Positions 7,708 to 15,633 of a stretch of 64,000 nt of DNA are shown here, piece by piece. This stretch comes from Chromobacterium vaccinii (GTDB lineage: Bacteria > Pseudomonadota > Gammaproteobacteria > Burkholderiales > Chromobacteriaceae). A model generated the notes under the pieces. It worked only from the letters and a program-made list of their open reading frames with translations. It made no database searches and had not been told where the DNA came from. Numbering within the stretch: position 1 is the stretch's first letter; the number at the start of each line of letters is the position of its first letter. Location of the stretch: positions 1-64,000 of the forward strand of contig NZ_JZJL01000012.1 of the NCBI RefSeq assembly GCF_000971335.1, written 5' to 3'. Both the position numbers and the translations under genes were made by a program.

Positions 7708-8398
7708 GTCCTGGCAGTCCGCCGGCGGGGCCGTTTCGTCGGACGCGGTGGCTCTGTCGTTGAGCCTGCCGTCGGAGGGCGCGGGTTTTTCCGAGCAGTT
7801 CGCCGGCGTTCGCGCCGAAGTGGAGCGTTTCATCGCCGGCGGCGAGTCGGGCTCGGCTCAGCAGTTGTCGCCGGAAGCGTGGCGCGTTCAGCAGCAACTG
7901 CGCGCCGGCGCGGCCGATTTTTCCGCGGTGCCGCGGGATCGGCAGGGTTTCGTCGAGGAAATGCTGCCGCACGCGCAGGCAGCTGCGGCGCGTCTGGGCG
8001 TGACGCCGGATCTGGTGCTCGCTCACGCGGCGCTGGAGTCGGGCTGGGGGCGCAAGCCGCTGACGCGCAGCGACGGCGGCAACAGCCATAACCTGTTCGG
8101 CATCAAGGCCGACGCGCGTTGGGGCGGGGAGGTGGCGACGGCGCTGACCACGGAGTTCATTCACGGCCAGAAGCAGAGCAGGGTGGAGCCGTTCCGCGCC
8201 TATCCCGATTATCGCGCGGCGTTCAACGATTACGCCGATCTCTTGGCGTCGAATCCGCGCTATCGCGCGGCGCTGGGCGTCGGCGGCGACGCGAAGGCTT
8301 TCGCCGAGGCTTTGGCGCGCGGCGGCTATGCGACCGATCCTGATTATGCCGGCAAGCTGGCGGGTCTGGCGGGGCAGTTCCGCAAGAGCATCCGTTGA
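7688..8398 (+). CDS. FlgJ-like peptidoglycan hydrolase (glucosaminidase domain)
   Basis: Cell-wall hydrolase that probably opens peptidoglycan for the flagellar rod. The C-terminal ~150 residues are the GH73 domain of FlgJ: LGVTPDLVLAHAALESGWGR with the catalytic Glu, then NSHNLFGIKADARWGG and the FRAYPDYRAAFNDYADLL segment. The 236 aa protein is clearly shorter than typical dual-domain FlgJ (about 310-340 aa), and its first ~90 residues do not look like the rod-capping domain, so it may be a muramidase-only version. The ATG at 7688 is preferred over upstream in-frame starts inside flgN. Two terminators follow. Confidence 0.85.
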   Translation: MFTQRSESWQSAGGAVSSDAVALSLSLPSEGAGFSEQFAGVRAEVERFIAGGESGSAQQLSPEAWRVQQQLRAGAADFSAVPRDRQGFVEEMLPHAQAAAARLGVTPDLVLAHAALESGWGRKPLTRSDGGNSHNLFGIKADARWGGEVATALTTEFIHGQKQSRVEPFRAYPDYRAAFNDYADLLASNPRYRAALGVGGDAKAFAEALARGGYATDPDYAGKLAGLAGQFRKSIR

Positions 8399-8414
8399 GT
8401 CCTAGGGAAAAGAG

Positions 8415-8438
8415 ATTGGCGCCAAGGGCGCCAATTTT
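8415..8438 (+). terminator. Rho-independent terminator after the muramidase gene
   Basis: Perfect stem ATTGGCGCC (8415-8423) and GGCGCCAAT (8427-8435) with a 3-base loop, running into TTTT. It sits 17 bases past the stop codon. Confidence 0.75.
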
Positions 8439-8470
8439 CATTTATGCAGATTTTTGGAAAATAAAAAGGA

Positions 8471-8501
8471 AAAAGCCGAAATCGTAAGATTTCGGCTTTT
8501 T
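8471..8501 (-). terminator. Bidirectional terminator closing the tRNA array
   Basis: A perfect 13-bp stem (8471-8483 with 8488-8500, loop GTAA) is flanked by A-rich sequence on the left and T-rich sequence on the right, so it can terminate in both directions. It lies just 4 bases beyond the 3' end of the last tRNA on the minus strand. Confidence 0.85.
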
Positions 8502-8504
8502 GAT

Positions 8505-8580
<76 letters not shown>

Positions 8581-8591
8581 AGATGATGCTT

Positions 8592-8667
8592 TGGCGTCCC
8601 CACGGGGATTCGAACCCCGGTCGCCGCCGTGAAAGGGCAGTGTCCTAGGCCTCTAGACGATAGGGAC
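8592..8667 (-). tRNA. tRNA-Glu (anticodon TTC)
   Basis: 76-base tRNA on the minus strand with acceptor GTCCCTA, anticodon loop CTTTCAC (anticodon TTC), T arm GGGGTTCGAATCCCC and an encoded CCA end. It closely resembles bacterial tRNA-Glu. Confidence 0.96.
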
Positions 8668-8686
8668 GTAATGCCTAATTGTAGTT

Positions 8687-8762
<76 letters not shown>

Positions 8763-8772
8763 AGATGATGCT

Positions 8773-8848
8773 TGGCGTCCCCACGGGGATTCGAACCCCG
8801 GTCGCCGCCGTGAAAGGGCAGTGTCCTAGGCCTCTAGACGATAGGGAC
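8773..8848 (-). tRNA. tRNA-Glu (anticodon TTC), second copy
   Basis: Identical in sequence to the tRNA at 8592-8667, with encoded CCA. The spacers between the two Ala-Glu units differ in length, so the tRNA bodies are conserved while the spacers drift. Confidence 0.96.
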
Positions 8849-8856
8849 TAAATTTT

Positions 8857-8932
<76 letters not shown>

Positions 8933-8986
8933 ACATATCCGCCGATTTCGCTATTCGCGGGACCGTTCGGTCTCGACAGGAGGCGA

Positions 8987-9015
8987 ACTATACATGCAGC
9001 AAATTCCCCATGCAA
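8987..9015 (-). promoter_or_regulatory. Promoter of the tRNA array
   Basis: On the minus strand TTGCAT (-35) and TATAGT (-10) are separated by exactly 17 bases and followed by a GC-rich discriminator, typical of stringently controlled stable-RNA promoters. It lies about 55 bases upstream of the first tRNA-Ala. Confidence 0.75.
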
Positions 9016-9132
9016 GCGCTTTGTGAAAATATTTCAAAAAACGCATAATTTATCTATTTTGATTAACATGGCTGTTACTGGGTACGCTAAGGCGAGGCTG
9101 ATGGCGCATTGATATGTATTTTAAGAATAACA

Positions 9133-9151
9133 AAGTAAAATAATATTACTT
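9133..9151. promoter_or_regulatory. AT-rich inverted repeat upstream of the ABC importer
   Basis: AAGTAA and TTACTT are arranged as an inverted repeat with a 7-base spacer, in the only AT-rich part of the 300-base gap between the tRNA array (ends 8932) and the importer (starts 9234). The rest of this gap holds the tRNA promoter and nothing else I can name. The repeat may be an operator for the importer operon. Confidence 0.3.
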
Positions 9152-9233
9152 AGCGTTCTAATTTTCGACTGCTATGGTGTCGCCATGCCCGGCCGAATCC
9201 AGGCTGGAGGAACGATATTCTGGAGAATGGACA

Positions 9234-9998
9234 ATGAAGAAACTGAACGCAGCTTTCGCTCTGATCCTCGCCGCGGCAGGCTCCGCGGCCCATGCCGACG
9301 ATCTGGCCGACATCCGCAAGACCGGCGTGCTGAAGATCGGCACCGAAGGCACTTACGCGCCCTTCACCTATCATGACGCCGCGGGCGGCCTGACCGGCTT
9401 TGACGTGGAGATCGCCCAGGCGATCGCCGCCAAGCTGGGCGTCAAGCCGCAATTCGTCGAAGGCAAGTGGGACGGCCTGATCGCCGGTCTGGACGTCAAG
9501 CGTTACGATGTGGTGATCAACGAAGTGGCGATCACCGACGCGCGCAAGGTCAAGTACGATTTCTCCGCGCCCTATATCGTGTCCAAGGCGGTGCTGATCG
9601 TCCGCGACGACAACCGCGACATCAAGCGTTTCGAAGATTTGAAGGGCCGCAAGTCGGCCAACACCCTGACCAGCAACTTCGGCAAGCTGGCGCAACGCTA
9701 CGGCGCCGAGATCGTGCCGACCCAGGGCTTCAACGAATCGGTCGCGCTGCTGGAGTCCGGCCGGGTGGAAACCACCATCAACGACAGCCTGTCCTTCCTC
9801 GACTTCAAGAAGAAGCAGCCCAAGTCCCGCCTGAAGGTGGCCGCCACCGAGGCGAACGGCGACGCGTCCGGCGTGCTGCTGCGCAAGGGCAACCCGGAGT
9901 TGAAGGCCGCCATCGACAAGGCGCTGGCCTCGATCAAGGCCGACGGCACCTATCAGAAGATTTCGCACAAGTATTTCGGCGCCGACGTGTCGCGCTGA
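9234..9998 (+). CDS. Amino-acid ABC transporter, periplasmic binding protein
   Basis: Solute-binding component (family 3, polar amino acids) of the importer encoded by the next two genes. The 254 aa product has a signal peptide (MKKLNAAFALILAAAGSAAHA, cleavage near residue 20), followed by the SBP domain with VLKIGTEGTYAPFTYHDAAG, GFDVEIAQAIAAKLG and the C-terminal SIKADGTYQKISHKYFG motifs. The start at 9234 is preceded by TGGAGAA. Overall similarity suggests the cystine/TcyA-type subgroup, but substrate assignment is inference. The permease follows 14 bases later. Confidence 0.92.
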   Translation: MKKLNAAFALILAAAGSAAHADDLADIRKTGVLKIGTEGTYAPFTYHDAAGGLTGFDVEIAQAIAAKLGVKPQFVEGKWDGLIAGLDVKRYDVVINEVAITDARKVKYDFSAPYIVSKAVLIVRDDNRDIKRFEDLKGRKSANTLTSNFGKLAQRYGAEIVPTQGFNESVALLESGRVETTINDSLSFLDFKKKQPKSRLKVAATEANGDASGVLLRKGNPELKAAIDKALASIKADGTYQKISHKYFGADVSR

Positions 9999-10012
9999 GT
10001 TGAGGAGCGGCA

Positions 10013-10693
10013 ATGCCCCCGTGGTTGCAGTTGATGGCAGATTCGCTGCCGTCCCTTTTGTATGCAGGCCTGGTATTCACCGTGCCGCTGACGCTGTTGT
10101 CCTTCGCCGGCGGCCTGGCGCTGGGCCTGGCGGTGGCCTTGATCCGGCTGTTCGGGCCGCGCCCGCTGGTTTTGCTGGTGCGCGGCTATTCCTGGCTGGT
10201 GCGCGGCACGCCGCTGCTGGTGCAGCTGTTCGTGATCTTTTACGGCTTGCCGCGGGTCGGCATCGTGTTCGATCCGTTCCCGGCGGCGCTGCTCGGCTTC
10301 GTTCTCAGCGTAGGCGCCTACACCTCGGAAGTGATACGCGCCGCGATTTCGTCGGTGCCGAAGGCTCAATGGGAGGCGGCGTATTCGCTGGGCATGAGCT
10401 GGTCGCAGGCGATGCGCCGCACCATCCTGCCGCAGGCGGGCAGGGTGGCGGTGCCGCCGCTGGCCAACTCCTTCATCTCGCTGGTGAAGGACACTTCGCT
10501 GGCGGCGGTGCTGACGGTGCCGGAAATGTTCCAGGCGGCGCAGCGCATCGCGGCCACCACTTACGAGCCGCTGCTGCTGTATCTGGAGACCGCGCTGATC
10601 TATCTGTTGTTGAGCACCGTATTGACCTGGCTGCAGGAACGGTTGGAAAAACGTTTTGACCGGCACGTGGCGCCGGTAGGGGCCGCGTCATGA
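10013..10693 (+). CDS. Amino-acid ABC transporter permease
   Basis: Integral membrane subunit of the HisM/TcyB type. The 226 aa product has about five hydrophobic segments and the ABC-contacting EAA loop, AQWEAAYSLGMSWSQAMRR followed by ILPQA. The N-terminal part contains RGYSWLVRGTPLLVQLF, a signature of the polar amino-acid permease family. Its last codons overlap the ATPase gene by 4 bases (ATGA), so the two are translationally coupled. Together with the flanking genes it makes a complete importer, probably working as a permease homodimer because only one permease gene is present. Confidence 0.93.
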   Translation: MPPWLQLMADSLPSLLYAGLVFTVPLTLLSFAGGLALGLAVALIRLFGPRPLVLLVRGYSWLVRGTPLLVQLFVIFYGLPRVGIVFDPFPAALLGFVLSVGAYTSEVIRAAISSVPKAQWEAAYSLGMSWSQAMRRTILPQAGRVAVPPLANSFISLVKDTSLAAVLTVPEMFQAAQRIAATTYEPLLLYLETALIYLLLSTVLTWLQERLEKRFDRHVAPVGAAS

Positions 10694-11457
10694 TCAAGCT
10701 GAGCCGTATCGTCAAATCCTTCGGCGGGCAGATCGTGCTGCACGATGTCGGCCTGGAGCTGGCCGAGGGCGGCGTCACCGCGCTGATCGGTCCGTCCGGC
10801 AGCGGCAAGAGCACGCTGCTGCGCTGCGCCAATCTGCTGGAGACGCCGGATGCCGGCGAACTGCAGCTGGCCGGCGAGACCTTGCGTTTCGAGCCCGGCA
10901 GGAAGTTGCCCCGCGACGCCATCCTGCGCGTGCGCCGCGTCACCGGCATGGTGTTCCAGAGCTTCCAGCTGTTTCCGCACCAGACTGTGCTGCAGAACGT
11001 GATGGAAGGACTATTGACCGTTCAGCGCTGGCCGCGCGACAAGGCGGAGGCGCGGGCGCGGGAGCTGCTGGACAAGGTGGGCATGGCGCACAAGGCCGAC
11101 GCCTGGCCGTCCACGCTGTCCGGCGGCCAGCAGCAGCGCGTGGCGATCGCCCGCGCGCTGGCGCCATCGCCGCAGCTCTTGCTGTGCGACGAGCCGACGT
11201 CGGCGCTGGACCCGGAACTGGCCGCGGAAGTGGTGGCGGTGTTGCGCCAGCTGGCCGCCGACGGCGTCACCATGCTGATGGCCACGCATGATCTGCGTCT
11301 GGCCTCCAGCGTCGCCCGGGACGTGGTGTTTCTGGAAAACGGCCGCGTGGTCGAGACGGGCTCCGCCGCGCAGATATTCGGCGCGCCGCGCGAGGCGCGC
11401 ACGGCGGAGTATGTGTCCACGCTGACGGCCGGCGCCAGGGATCTGGTGCAGATCTGA
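10690..11457 (+). CDS. Amino-acid ABC transporter ATP-binding protein
   Basis: Cytoplasmic ATPase driving the importer. The 255 aa product shows Walker A GPSGSGKST (about residues 34-42), the Q-loop in GMVFQSFQLFPH, the signature LSGGQQQRVAIARAL, Walker B LLLCDEPTSALDPE, and the H-loop in MLMATHDLRLASSVA. The order binding protein-permease-ATPase and the tight spacing define a three-gene operon. TcyN/YecC-like cystine specificity is possible but not shown by the sequence. Confidence 0.94.
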   Translation: MIKLSRIVKSFGGQIVLHDVGLELAEGGVTALIGPSGSGKSTLLRCANLLETPDAGELQLAGETLRFEPGRKLPRDAILRVRRVTGMVFQSFQLFPHQTVLQNVMEGLLTVQRWPRDKAEARARELLDKVGMAHKADAWPSTLSGGQQQRVAIARALAPSPQLLLCDEPTSALDPELAAEVVAVLRQLAADGVTMLMATHDLRLASSVARDVVFLENGRVVETGSAAQIFGAPREARTAEYVSTLTAGARDLVQI

Positions 11458-11473
11458 TCCGCCGGCCGACGAT

Positions 11474-12216
11474 TCAGCCTGCGCTGACGCGCGCGCGGCC
11501 GGCGCGCTTGGCCTGGTACAGCTGTCGATCGGCGGCCTCGATAAGCGTTTGCGGCGGTGCTCTTCTCAGTCGGTCGGAGCGGCGATGCCGCGGTAGATCG
11601 GCAACAGCAGCAGAAAGCCCTGGCCGCGCAGCGGCGTCGCCTGCAGCAGCGTGATGGGTTCCGACAGCCGGGCTCCGCCGCTGTCCACGGCCTCCTGGGT
11701 CGCGGCCCGCCGGGCTGGGTCTGAGTTGATGTCGAGGCCGATGGCCGCGCCATTGCCGGATGCCGGCTCGATGAACTGGATGATGGCGTGTTCGCCGTGG
11801 TAGCGGCTGAACTGGCGCAGCTTGAAGCCGGGGCTGCCGCCGGTTTTCATGGCGGACAGGAAGCGCGGCAGTTCGGCGTCGGCCACGCGGCGGATGATGC
11901 CGAAACCGCGAGCGCCGGGGAATTCCCGGTCCGGTTCGCGGCTTTGGGCATAGCGGTGGAAGATTTCCCGGTTGAGTCCGGCGGGGCCGGCGGCGATGAA
12001 CGCGCCGCGGGCGCCGCGCAGGCCGTATTCGTAGCGCTGCAAGCGTTCGACGATTGCGTCGAGCGCGCTTTGGGCCTGGCGATTAGCGGCCTGTTGCAGC
12101 GTTTCGGCATTGCGCCGATCGATGTATAGGCAGGCGAGCGCCGTCAGCGACAGGCCCAGCAGCAGCGTAACTGCCGCCCAGCGGATGGCGGAGGAAGTGT
12201 AGGGCTTTCTCGTCAT
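11474..12216 (-). pseudogene. Decayed CHASE1-GGDEF diguanylate cyclase (internal deletion)
   Basis: The intact part (12216 to 11566, 216 aa) has an N-terminal membrane helix (AVTLLLGLSLTALACLYI) and a CHASE1-type periplasmic sensor domain (YEYGLRGARGAFIA, GFGIIRRVADAELPRFL, AIGLDINSDPARRAA). It stops at 11566. Just beyond it, in a different frame (about 11474-11561), the minus strand reads QTLIEAADRQLYQAKRAGRA followed by RVSAG and a stop, which is the unmistakable last helix of a GGDEF domain. The central part of the cyclase, including the GGDEF motif, is absent, so an internal deletion with frame loss is the best explanation. The CHASE1 part might still be made as a membrane protein. Confidence 0.75.
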
Positions 12217-12311
12217 GGTGGCTGTCGTCGCAACGATGGAATGATATCGGCAGGCGGGGCCGGACCATTTTATGATAGTTGCGTCGAGGGGGTTTGCAGC
12301 GGAGGGGAATG

Positions 12312-12334
12312 AAAAAAGCCCGCATGCGCGGGCT
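12312..12334 (-). terminator. Terminator of the solitary tRNA-Ala
   Basis: Stem AGCCCGC (12317-12323) and GCGGGCT (12328-12334) with an A-run on the plus strand (T-run on the minus strand) at 12312-12317. It lies 24 bases beyond the 3' end of the tRNA. Confidence 0.8.
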
Positions 12335-12357
12335 GATTTCGTTGTGAAGCAGAAGGT

Positions 12358-12433
<76 letters not shown>

Positions 12434-12465
12434 GGTGGTCCATCGCTGCGTTCACAGTGCTGAGC

Positions 12466-12494
12466 ATTCTATGCGTGTCTTTTGGGCTTGTAAA
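12466..12494 (-). promoter_or_regulatory. Promoter of the solitary tRNA-Ala
   Basis: Minus-strand TTTACA (-35) and TAGAAT (-10) separated by 17 bases, located 33 bases upstream of the tRNA 5' end. Confidence 0.65.
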
Positions 12495-12637
12495 TACCTT
12501 GCCGTGCAAAAAGTGAAAATTGCCGCGATGGCGCTGTCGGCATGGCTCAGGACATGCGGGCATGGCATTGTCAGCGGGCAGGACGCTGCGAGGAGGCGTC
12601 GGGTATAATCGGCGGCCCGGATACGCAGGAGGGCGCG

Positions 12638-13450
12638 ATGTCGGTCGGCCACTACGAGAATTTCCCGGTGGGTTCGCTGTTGCTGCCGCGCAAGATGCGG
12701 CGCGCGGTCCACGCCATCTACCATTTCGCCCGCTATGCGGACGACGTGGCCGACGAGGGCGAAGCCAGCCCGGCCGAGCGCTTGGCAGAACTGGACCGCC
12801 TGGAGGCCGACCTGGACCGTATCGCGGCGGGCGAGCCGACGAGAATCGAACTGATGGCGCCGCTGGCGGCGGCCATCGCCGCGCACGACTTGCCATTGCA
12901 GCCGTTGCGCGATCTGTTGTCCGCCTTCCGCCAGGACGTGGCCAAGACTCGTTACCAGAATTTCGCCGAGCTGGTCGACTACTGCCGCCGCTCCGCCAAC
13001 CCGGTCGGCCGGCTGATGCTGGCGCTGTCCGGCGAGTCCGACGCGCGCAGCCTGGCGCAGTCCGACGGCATCTGCACCGCCTTGCAACTGATCAATTTCT
13101 GGCAGGATGCGGCGGTGGACTGGGGCAAGGGCAGGGTTTACCTGCCGCAGGAGGATCTGGCCCGCTTCGGCGTGGACGAGGCGCAGATCGCCGCCGGCCG
13201 TTTCGACGCCCAGTGGCGGGCATTGATGCTGTACCAGGTGGAGCGGACTCGCAAGATGCTGCAGGCCGGCGCGCCGCTGGGCAGAACGCTGCGCGGCAGG
13301 CTGGGGCTGGAGTTGAGGCTGATCGTGATGGGCGGCGACCGCATTCTGCACAAGCTGCACGCGTCCGGCGGCGACGTGTTCGGGCAGCGTCCCAAGCTGG
13401 GCGCTGGCGATTGGATATATATGATGTGGCGGGCGTGCCGGGCAAAATGA
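12638..13450 (+). CDS. hpnC: Hydroxysqualene synthase HpnC
   Basis: Second enzyme of the three-enzyme bacterial squalene route, converting presqualene diphosphate to hydroxysqualene. The 270 aa product belongs to the squalene/phytoene synthase fold: the aspartate-rich motif in YADDVADEG (about residues 33-41) and the second in NFWQDAAVDWGKGRVYLP are both present, with YCRRSANPVGRLML between them. The ATG at 12638 is preceded by AGGAGGG; a perfect TATAAT at 12604-12609 could be its -10 box, though no good -35 is seen. It is followed by hpnD and hpnE, so the whole farnesyl diphosphate to squalene pathway is local. No squalene-hopene cyclase gene lies in the window. Confidence 0.92.
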   Translation: MSVGHYENFPVGSLLLPRKMRRAVHAIYHFARYADDVADEGEASPAERLAELDRLEADLDRIAAGEPTRIELMAPLAAAIAAHDLPLQPLRDLLSAFRQDVAKTRYQNFAELVDYCRRSANPVGRLMLALSGESDARSLAQSDGICTALQLINFWQDAAVDWGKGRVYLPQEDLARFGVDEAQIAAGRFDAQWRALMLYQVERTRKMLQAGAPLGRTLRGRLGLELRLIVMGGDRILHKLHASGGDVFGQRPKLGAGDWIYMMWRACRAK

Positions 13451-13519
13451 GCCGACGCCGCGCCATGGATGGAATGCATCCGGTCCCAAGACGGGCCGGC
13501 GACAGTAGGGGAGAGGCGC

Positions 13520-14365
13520 GTGACGCCCGATCAGTATTGCGAAGACAAGGCCGCGGCCAGCGGTTCCAGTTTCTACTACAGCTTCCGCTTCTTGCCGGAA
13601 GCGCGGCGGCGGGCGATCACCGCGCTGTACGCGTTTTGCCGCGAGGTGGACGACGCGGTGGACGAATGCCACGACCTGAGCGTGGCCCAGGCCAAGCTGG
13701 CCTGGTGGCGCGGCCAGGTGCAGCGGGCCTACCGCGGCGAGGTGGATCACCCCGTGATGCGCGCGCTGCTGCCGCATCTAGAAGCTTTCCACCTGCCGCA
13801 GTCGGAGCTGGAAGAAATCGTCGACGGCATGGAGATGGACCTGAGCATGGTGCGCTACCAGCGCTTCCAGGACCTGCTGCTGTATTGCCACCGGGTGGCA
13901 GGCGTGGTGGGCAAGCTTGCGGCGCGCATCTTCGGCTACACCGACGAGCGCACGCTGGAGTACGCGCATGAGCTGGGCGTCGCCTTCCAGCTGACCAACA
14001 TCATCCGCGACGTCGGCGAGGACGCGCGGCGCGACCGCATCTATCTGCCGATGGAGGAGCTGCAGCGCTTCAACTGCCCGGCGATGGATATTCTGCATTT
14101 CGAGGAAAGCGACGCCTTCAAGTCGCTGATGGCATTCCAGATCGAACGCGCGCACGAGCATTACCGCAAGGCCTGGGAACTGCTGCCGGCGGCGGATCGC
14201 AAATCGCAGCGTCCGGGCCTCCTGATGGCGGCCATCTACCGCGCCACGCTGCGGGAAATCCAGCAGGATGGCCCAGCCAAGGTGTTGAACCAGCGCCTGT
14301 CGCTGGGAACCGGCCGCAAGCTGTGGCTGGCCTGGAAAACCTGGACCTTCGGCTACAAGCCGTGA
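13520..14365 (+). CDS. hpnD: Presqualene diphosphate synthase HpnD
   Basis: Condenses two farnesyl diphosphates to presqualene diphosphate, the first step of the pathway. The 281 aa product (GTG start at 13520 behind AGGGGAGAGG) has both Asp-rich motifs, ALYAFCREVDDAVDEC and NIIRDVGEDARRDRIYLP, and the family segment GSSFYYSFRFLPEARRRAI. An in-frame ATG at 13469 would add 17 residues with no family similarity. Its stop codon overlaps the hpnE GTG (GTGA at 14362-14365). It resembles HpnC in fold but is closer to the phytoene synthase-like HpnD group. Confidence 0.93.
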   Translation: MTPDQYCEDKAAASGSSFYYSFRFLPEARRRAITALYAFCREVDDAVDECHDLSVAQAKLAWWRGQVQRAYRGEVDHPVMRALLPHLEAFHLPQSELEEIVDGMEMDLSMVRYQRFQDLLLYCHRVAGVVGKLAARIFGYTDERTLEYAHELGVAFQLTNIIRDVGEDARRDRIYLPMEELQRFNCPAMDILHFEESDAFKSLMAFQIERAHEHYRKAWELLPAADRKSQRPGLLMAAIYRATLREIQQDGPAKVLNQRLSLGTGRKLWLAWKTWTFGYKP

Positions 14366-15633
14366 AACCCAGGGTGGCGGTGGTGGGCGCCGGCTGGGCC
14401 GGGCTCGCCGCGGCGGTGGAGCTGGCCGGCCATGCCGATGTCACCGTCTACGAGGCCGGGCGGGAGCCCGGCGGCCGCGCGCGCTGCATCGGGCGCGCGG
14501 AAGACAGGTTTGACAATGGTCAGCACATTCTGCTCGGCGCTTATGCAGAATGCCTGCGCCTGATGCGGACAGTCGGCGCCGATCCCGACCGCTTGCTGCT
14601 GCGCCAGCCGCTGCAGTGGCGGCGGGAAGGGGGCCTGAGCCTGGACTGCCCGCGCCTGCCGGCGCCGCTGCATCTGGCCGCGGGATTGCTGGCGGCGCGC
14701 GGCCTGGGCTGGCGCGACAAATGGCTGCTGGCGCGCGCGCTGGACGGCTTGCGGCGCGGCGGCTACCGGCTGGCGCGCGATTGCAGCGTGGCCGAATGGC
14801 TGGCGGAGCAAGGCCAGAGCCGCAGGCTGCGCGACGATTTCTGGCGGCCGATGGTGTTGTCGGCGCTGAACACGCCGCCGGAGCGGGCGTCGATGCGCGT
14901 GCTGGCCGCGACGCTGCGCGACAGTCTGGGCGCGCGGCGCGCGGACAGCGACCTGCTGCTGCCGGCCGCCGGGCTGTCGGCGCTGTTTCCCGATCCGGCC
15001 TGGCGCTGGCTGGCGGAGAAGGGCGCGGATCTGCGCGCCGGATGCCGGGCGCGGCGGATCGCCCCGCTTCAGGATGGTCCGCAAGTGGACGATGAGAGGT
15101 ATGATGCGGTGATAAGCGCCGTCGCGCCCTACCATGCGGCGGAACTGCTGGATGATCCGAAATTGCGCGTGGCGCTGGAGGCCTACCGCTACTGGCCGAT
15201 CGCCACCGTCTACCTGCGTTTCGACGTTTCGCCGCGACTGCCGGCGCCGATGATGGGCGTCAGCGGCGGCGGCATGGACTGGCTGTTCGATCGCGAGGCG
15301 CTGGCAGGGGAGGCCGGCCTGGTGGCGGCGGTGCTCAGCGCGCCGACGGCGCTGCCGGACGCCGAGGAACTGGTCGCCAGGGCGCTGGCCGACGCGCGCC
15401 GGCTGGCGCCGCATCTGCCCGAACCGGCGCGCAGCCGCGTGATCGTGGAAAAGCGGGCGACGTTCGCCAGCGAAGTCGGCCTGGAGCGGCCGACGGCGCG
15501 GACGGCGCAAAGAGGAATCTATCTGGCCGGGGATTGGGCGCATCCCGATTATCCGGCGACGCTCGAGGGGGCGGCGCGCAGCGGCGTGGCCGCGGCGGCA
15601 GCCGCATTGCAGGACTTAGGAATAGAACCATGA
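14362..15633 (+). CDS. hpnE: Hydroxysqualene dehydroxylase HpnE
   Basis: FAD-dependent amine-oxidase-fold enzyme that reduces hydroxysqualene to squalene. The 423 aa product starts at GTG 14362, overlapping the hpnD stop, and begins directly with the dinucleotide-binding motif VAVVGAGWAGLAAAVELAG followed by VTVYEAGREPGGRAR. The C-terminal FAD-contacting segment GIYLAGDWAHPDYPATLEGA is also typical. It completes the hpnCDE set and overlaps the following SDR gene by 4 bases (ATGA at 15630). Confidence 0.92.
   Translation: MKPRVAVVGAGWAGLAAAVELAGHADVTVYEAGREPGGRARCIGRAEDRFDNGQHILLGAYAECLRLMRTVGADPDRLLLRQPLQWRREGGLSLDCPRLPAPLHLAAGLLAARGLGWRDKWLLARALDGLRRGGYRLARDCSVAEWLAEQGQSRRLRDDFWRPMVLSALNTPPERASMRVLAATLRDSLGARRADSDLLLPAAGLSALFPDPAWRWLAEKGADLRAGCRARRIAPLQDGPQVDDERYDAVISAVAPYHAAELLDDPKLRVALEAYRYWPIATVYLRFDVSPRLPAPMMGVSGGGMDWLFDREALAGEAGLVAAVLSAPTALPDAEELVARALADARRLAPHLPEPARSRVIVEKRATFASEVGLERPTARTAQRGIYLAGDWAHPDYPATLEGAARSGVAAAAAALQDLGIEP

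Noticed and set aside
8415-8501. Two hairpins after the muramidase gene considered as a small RNA gene.
   Set aside because: Each is a simple terminator, one for the muramidase gene and one for the tRNA array; there is no promoter between them.
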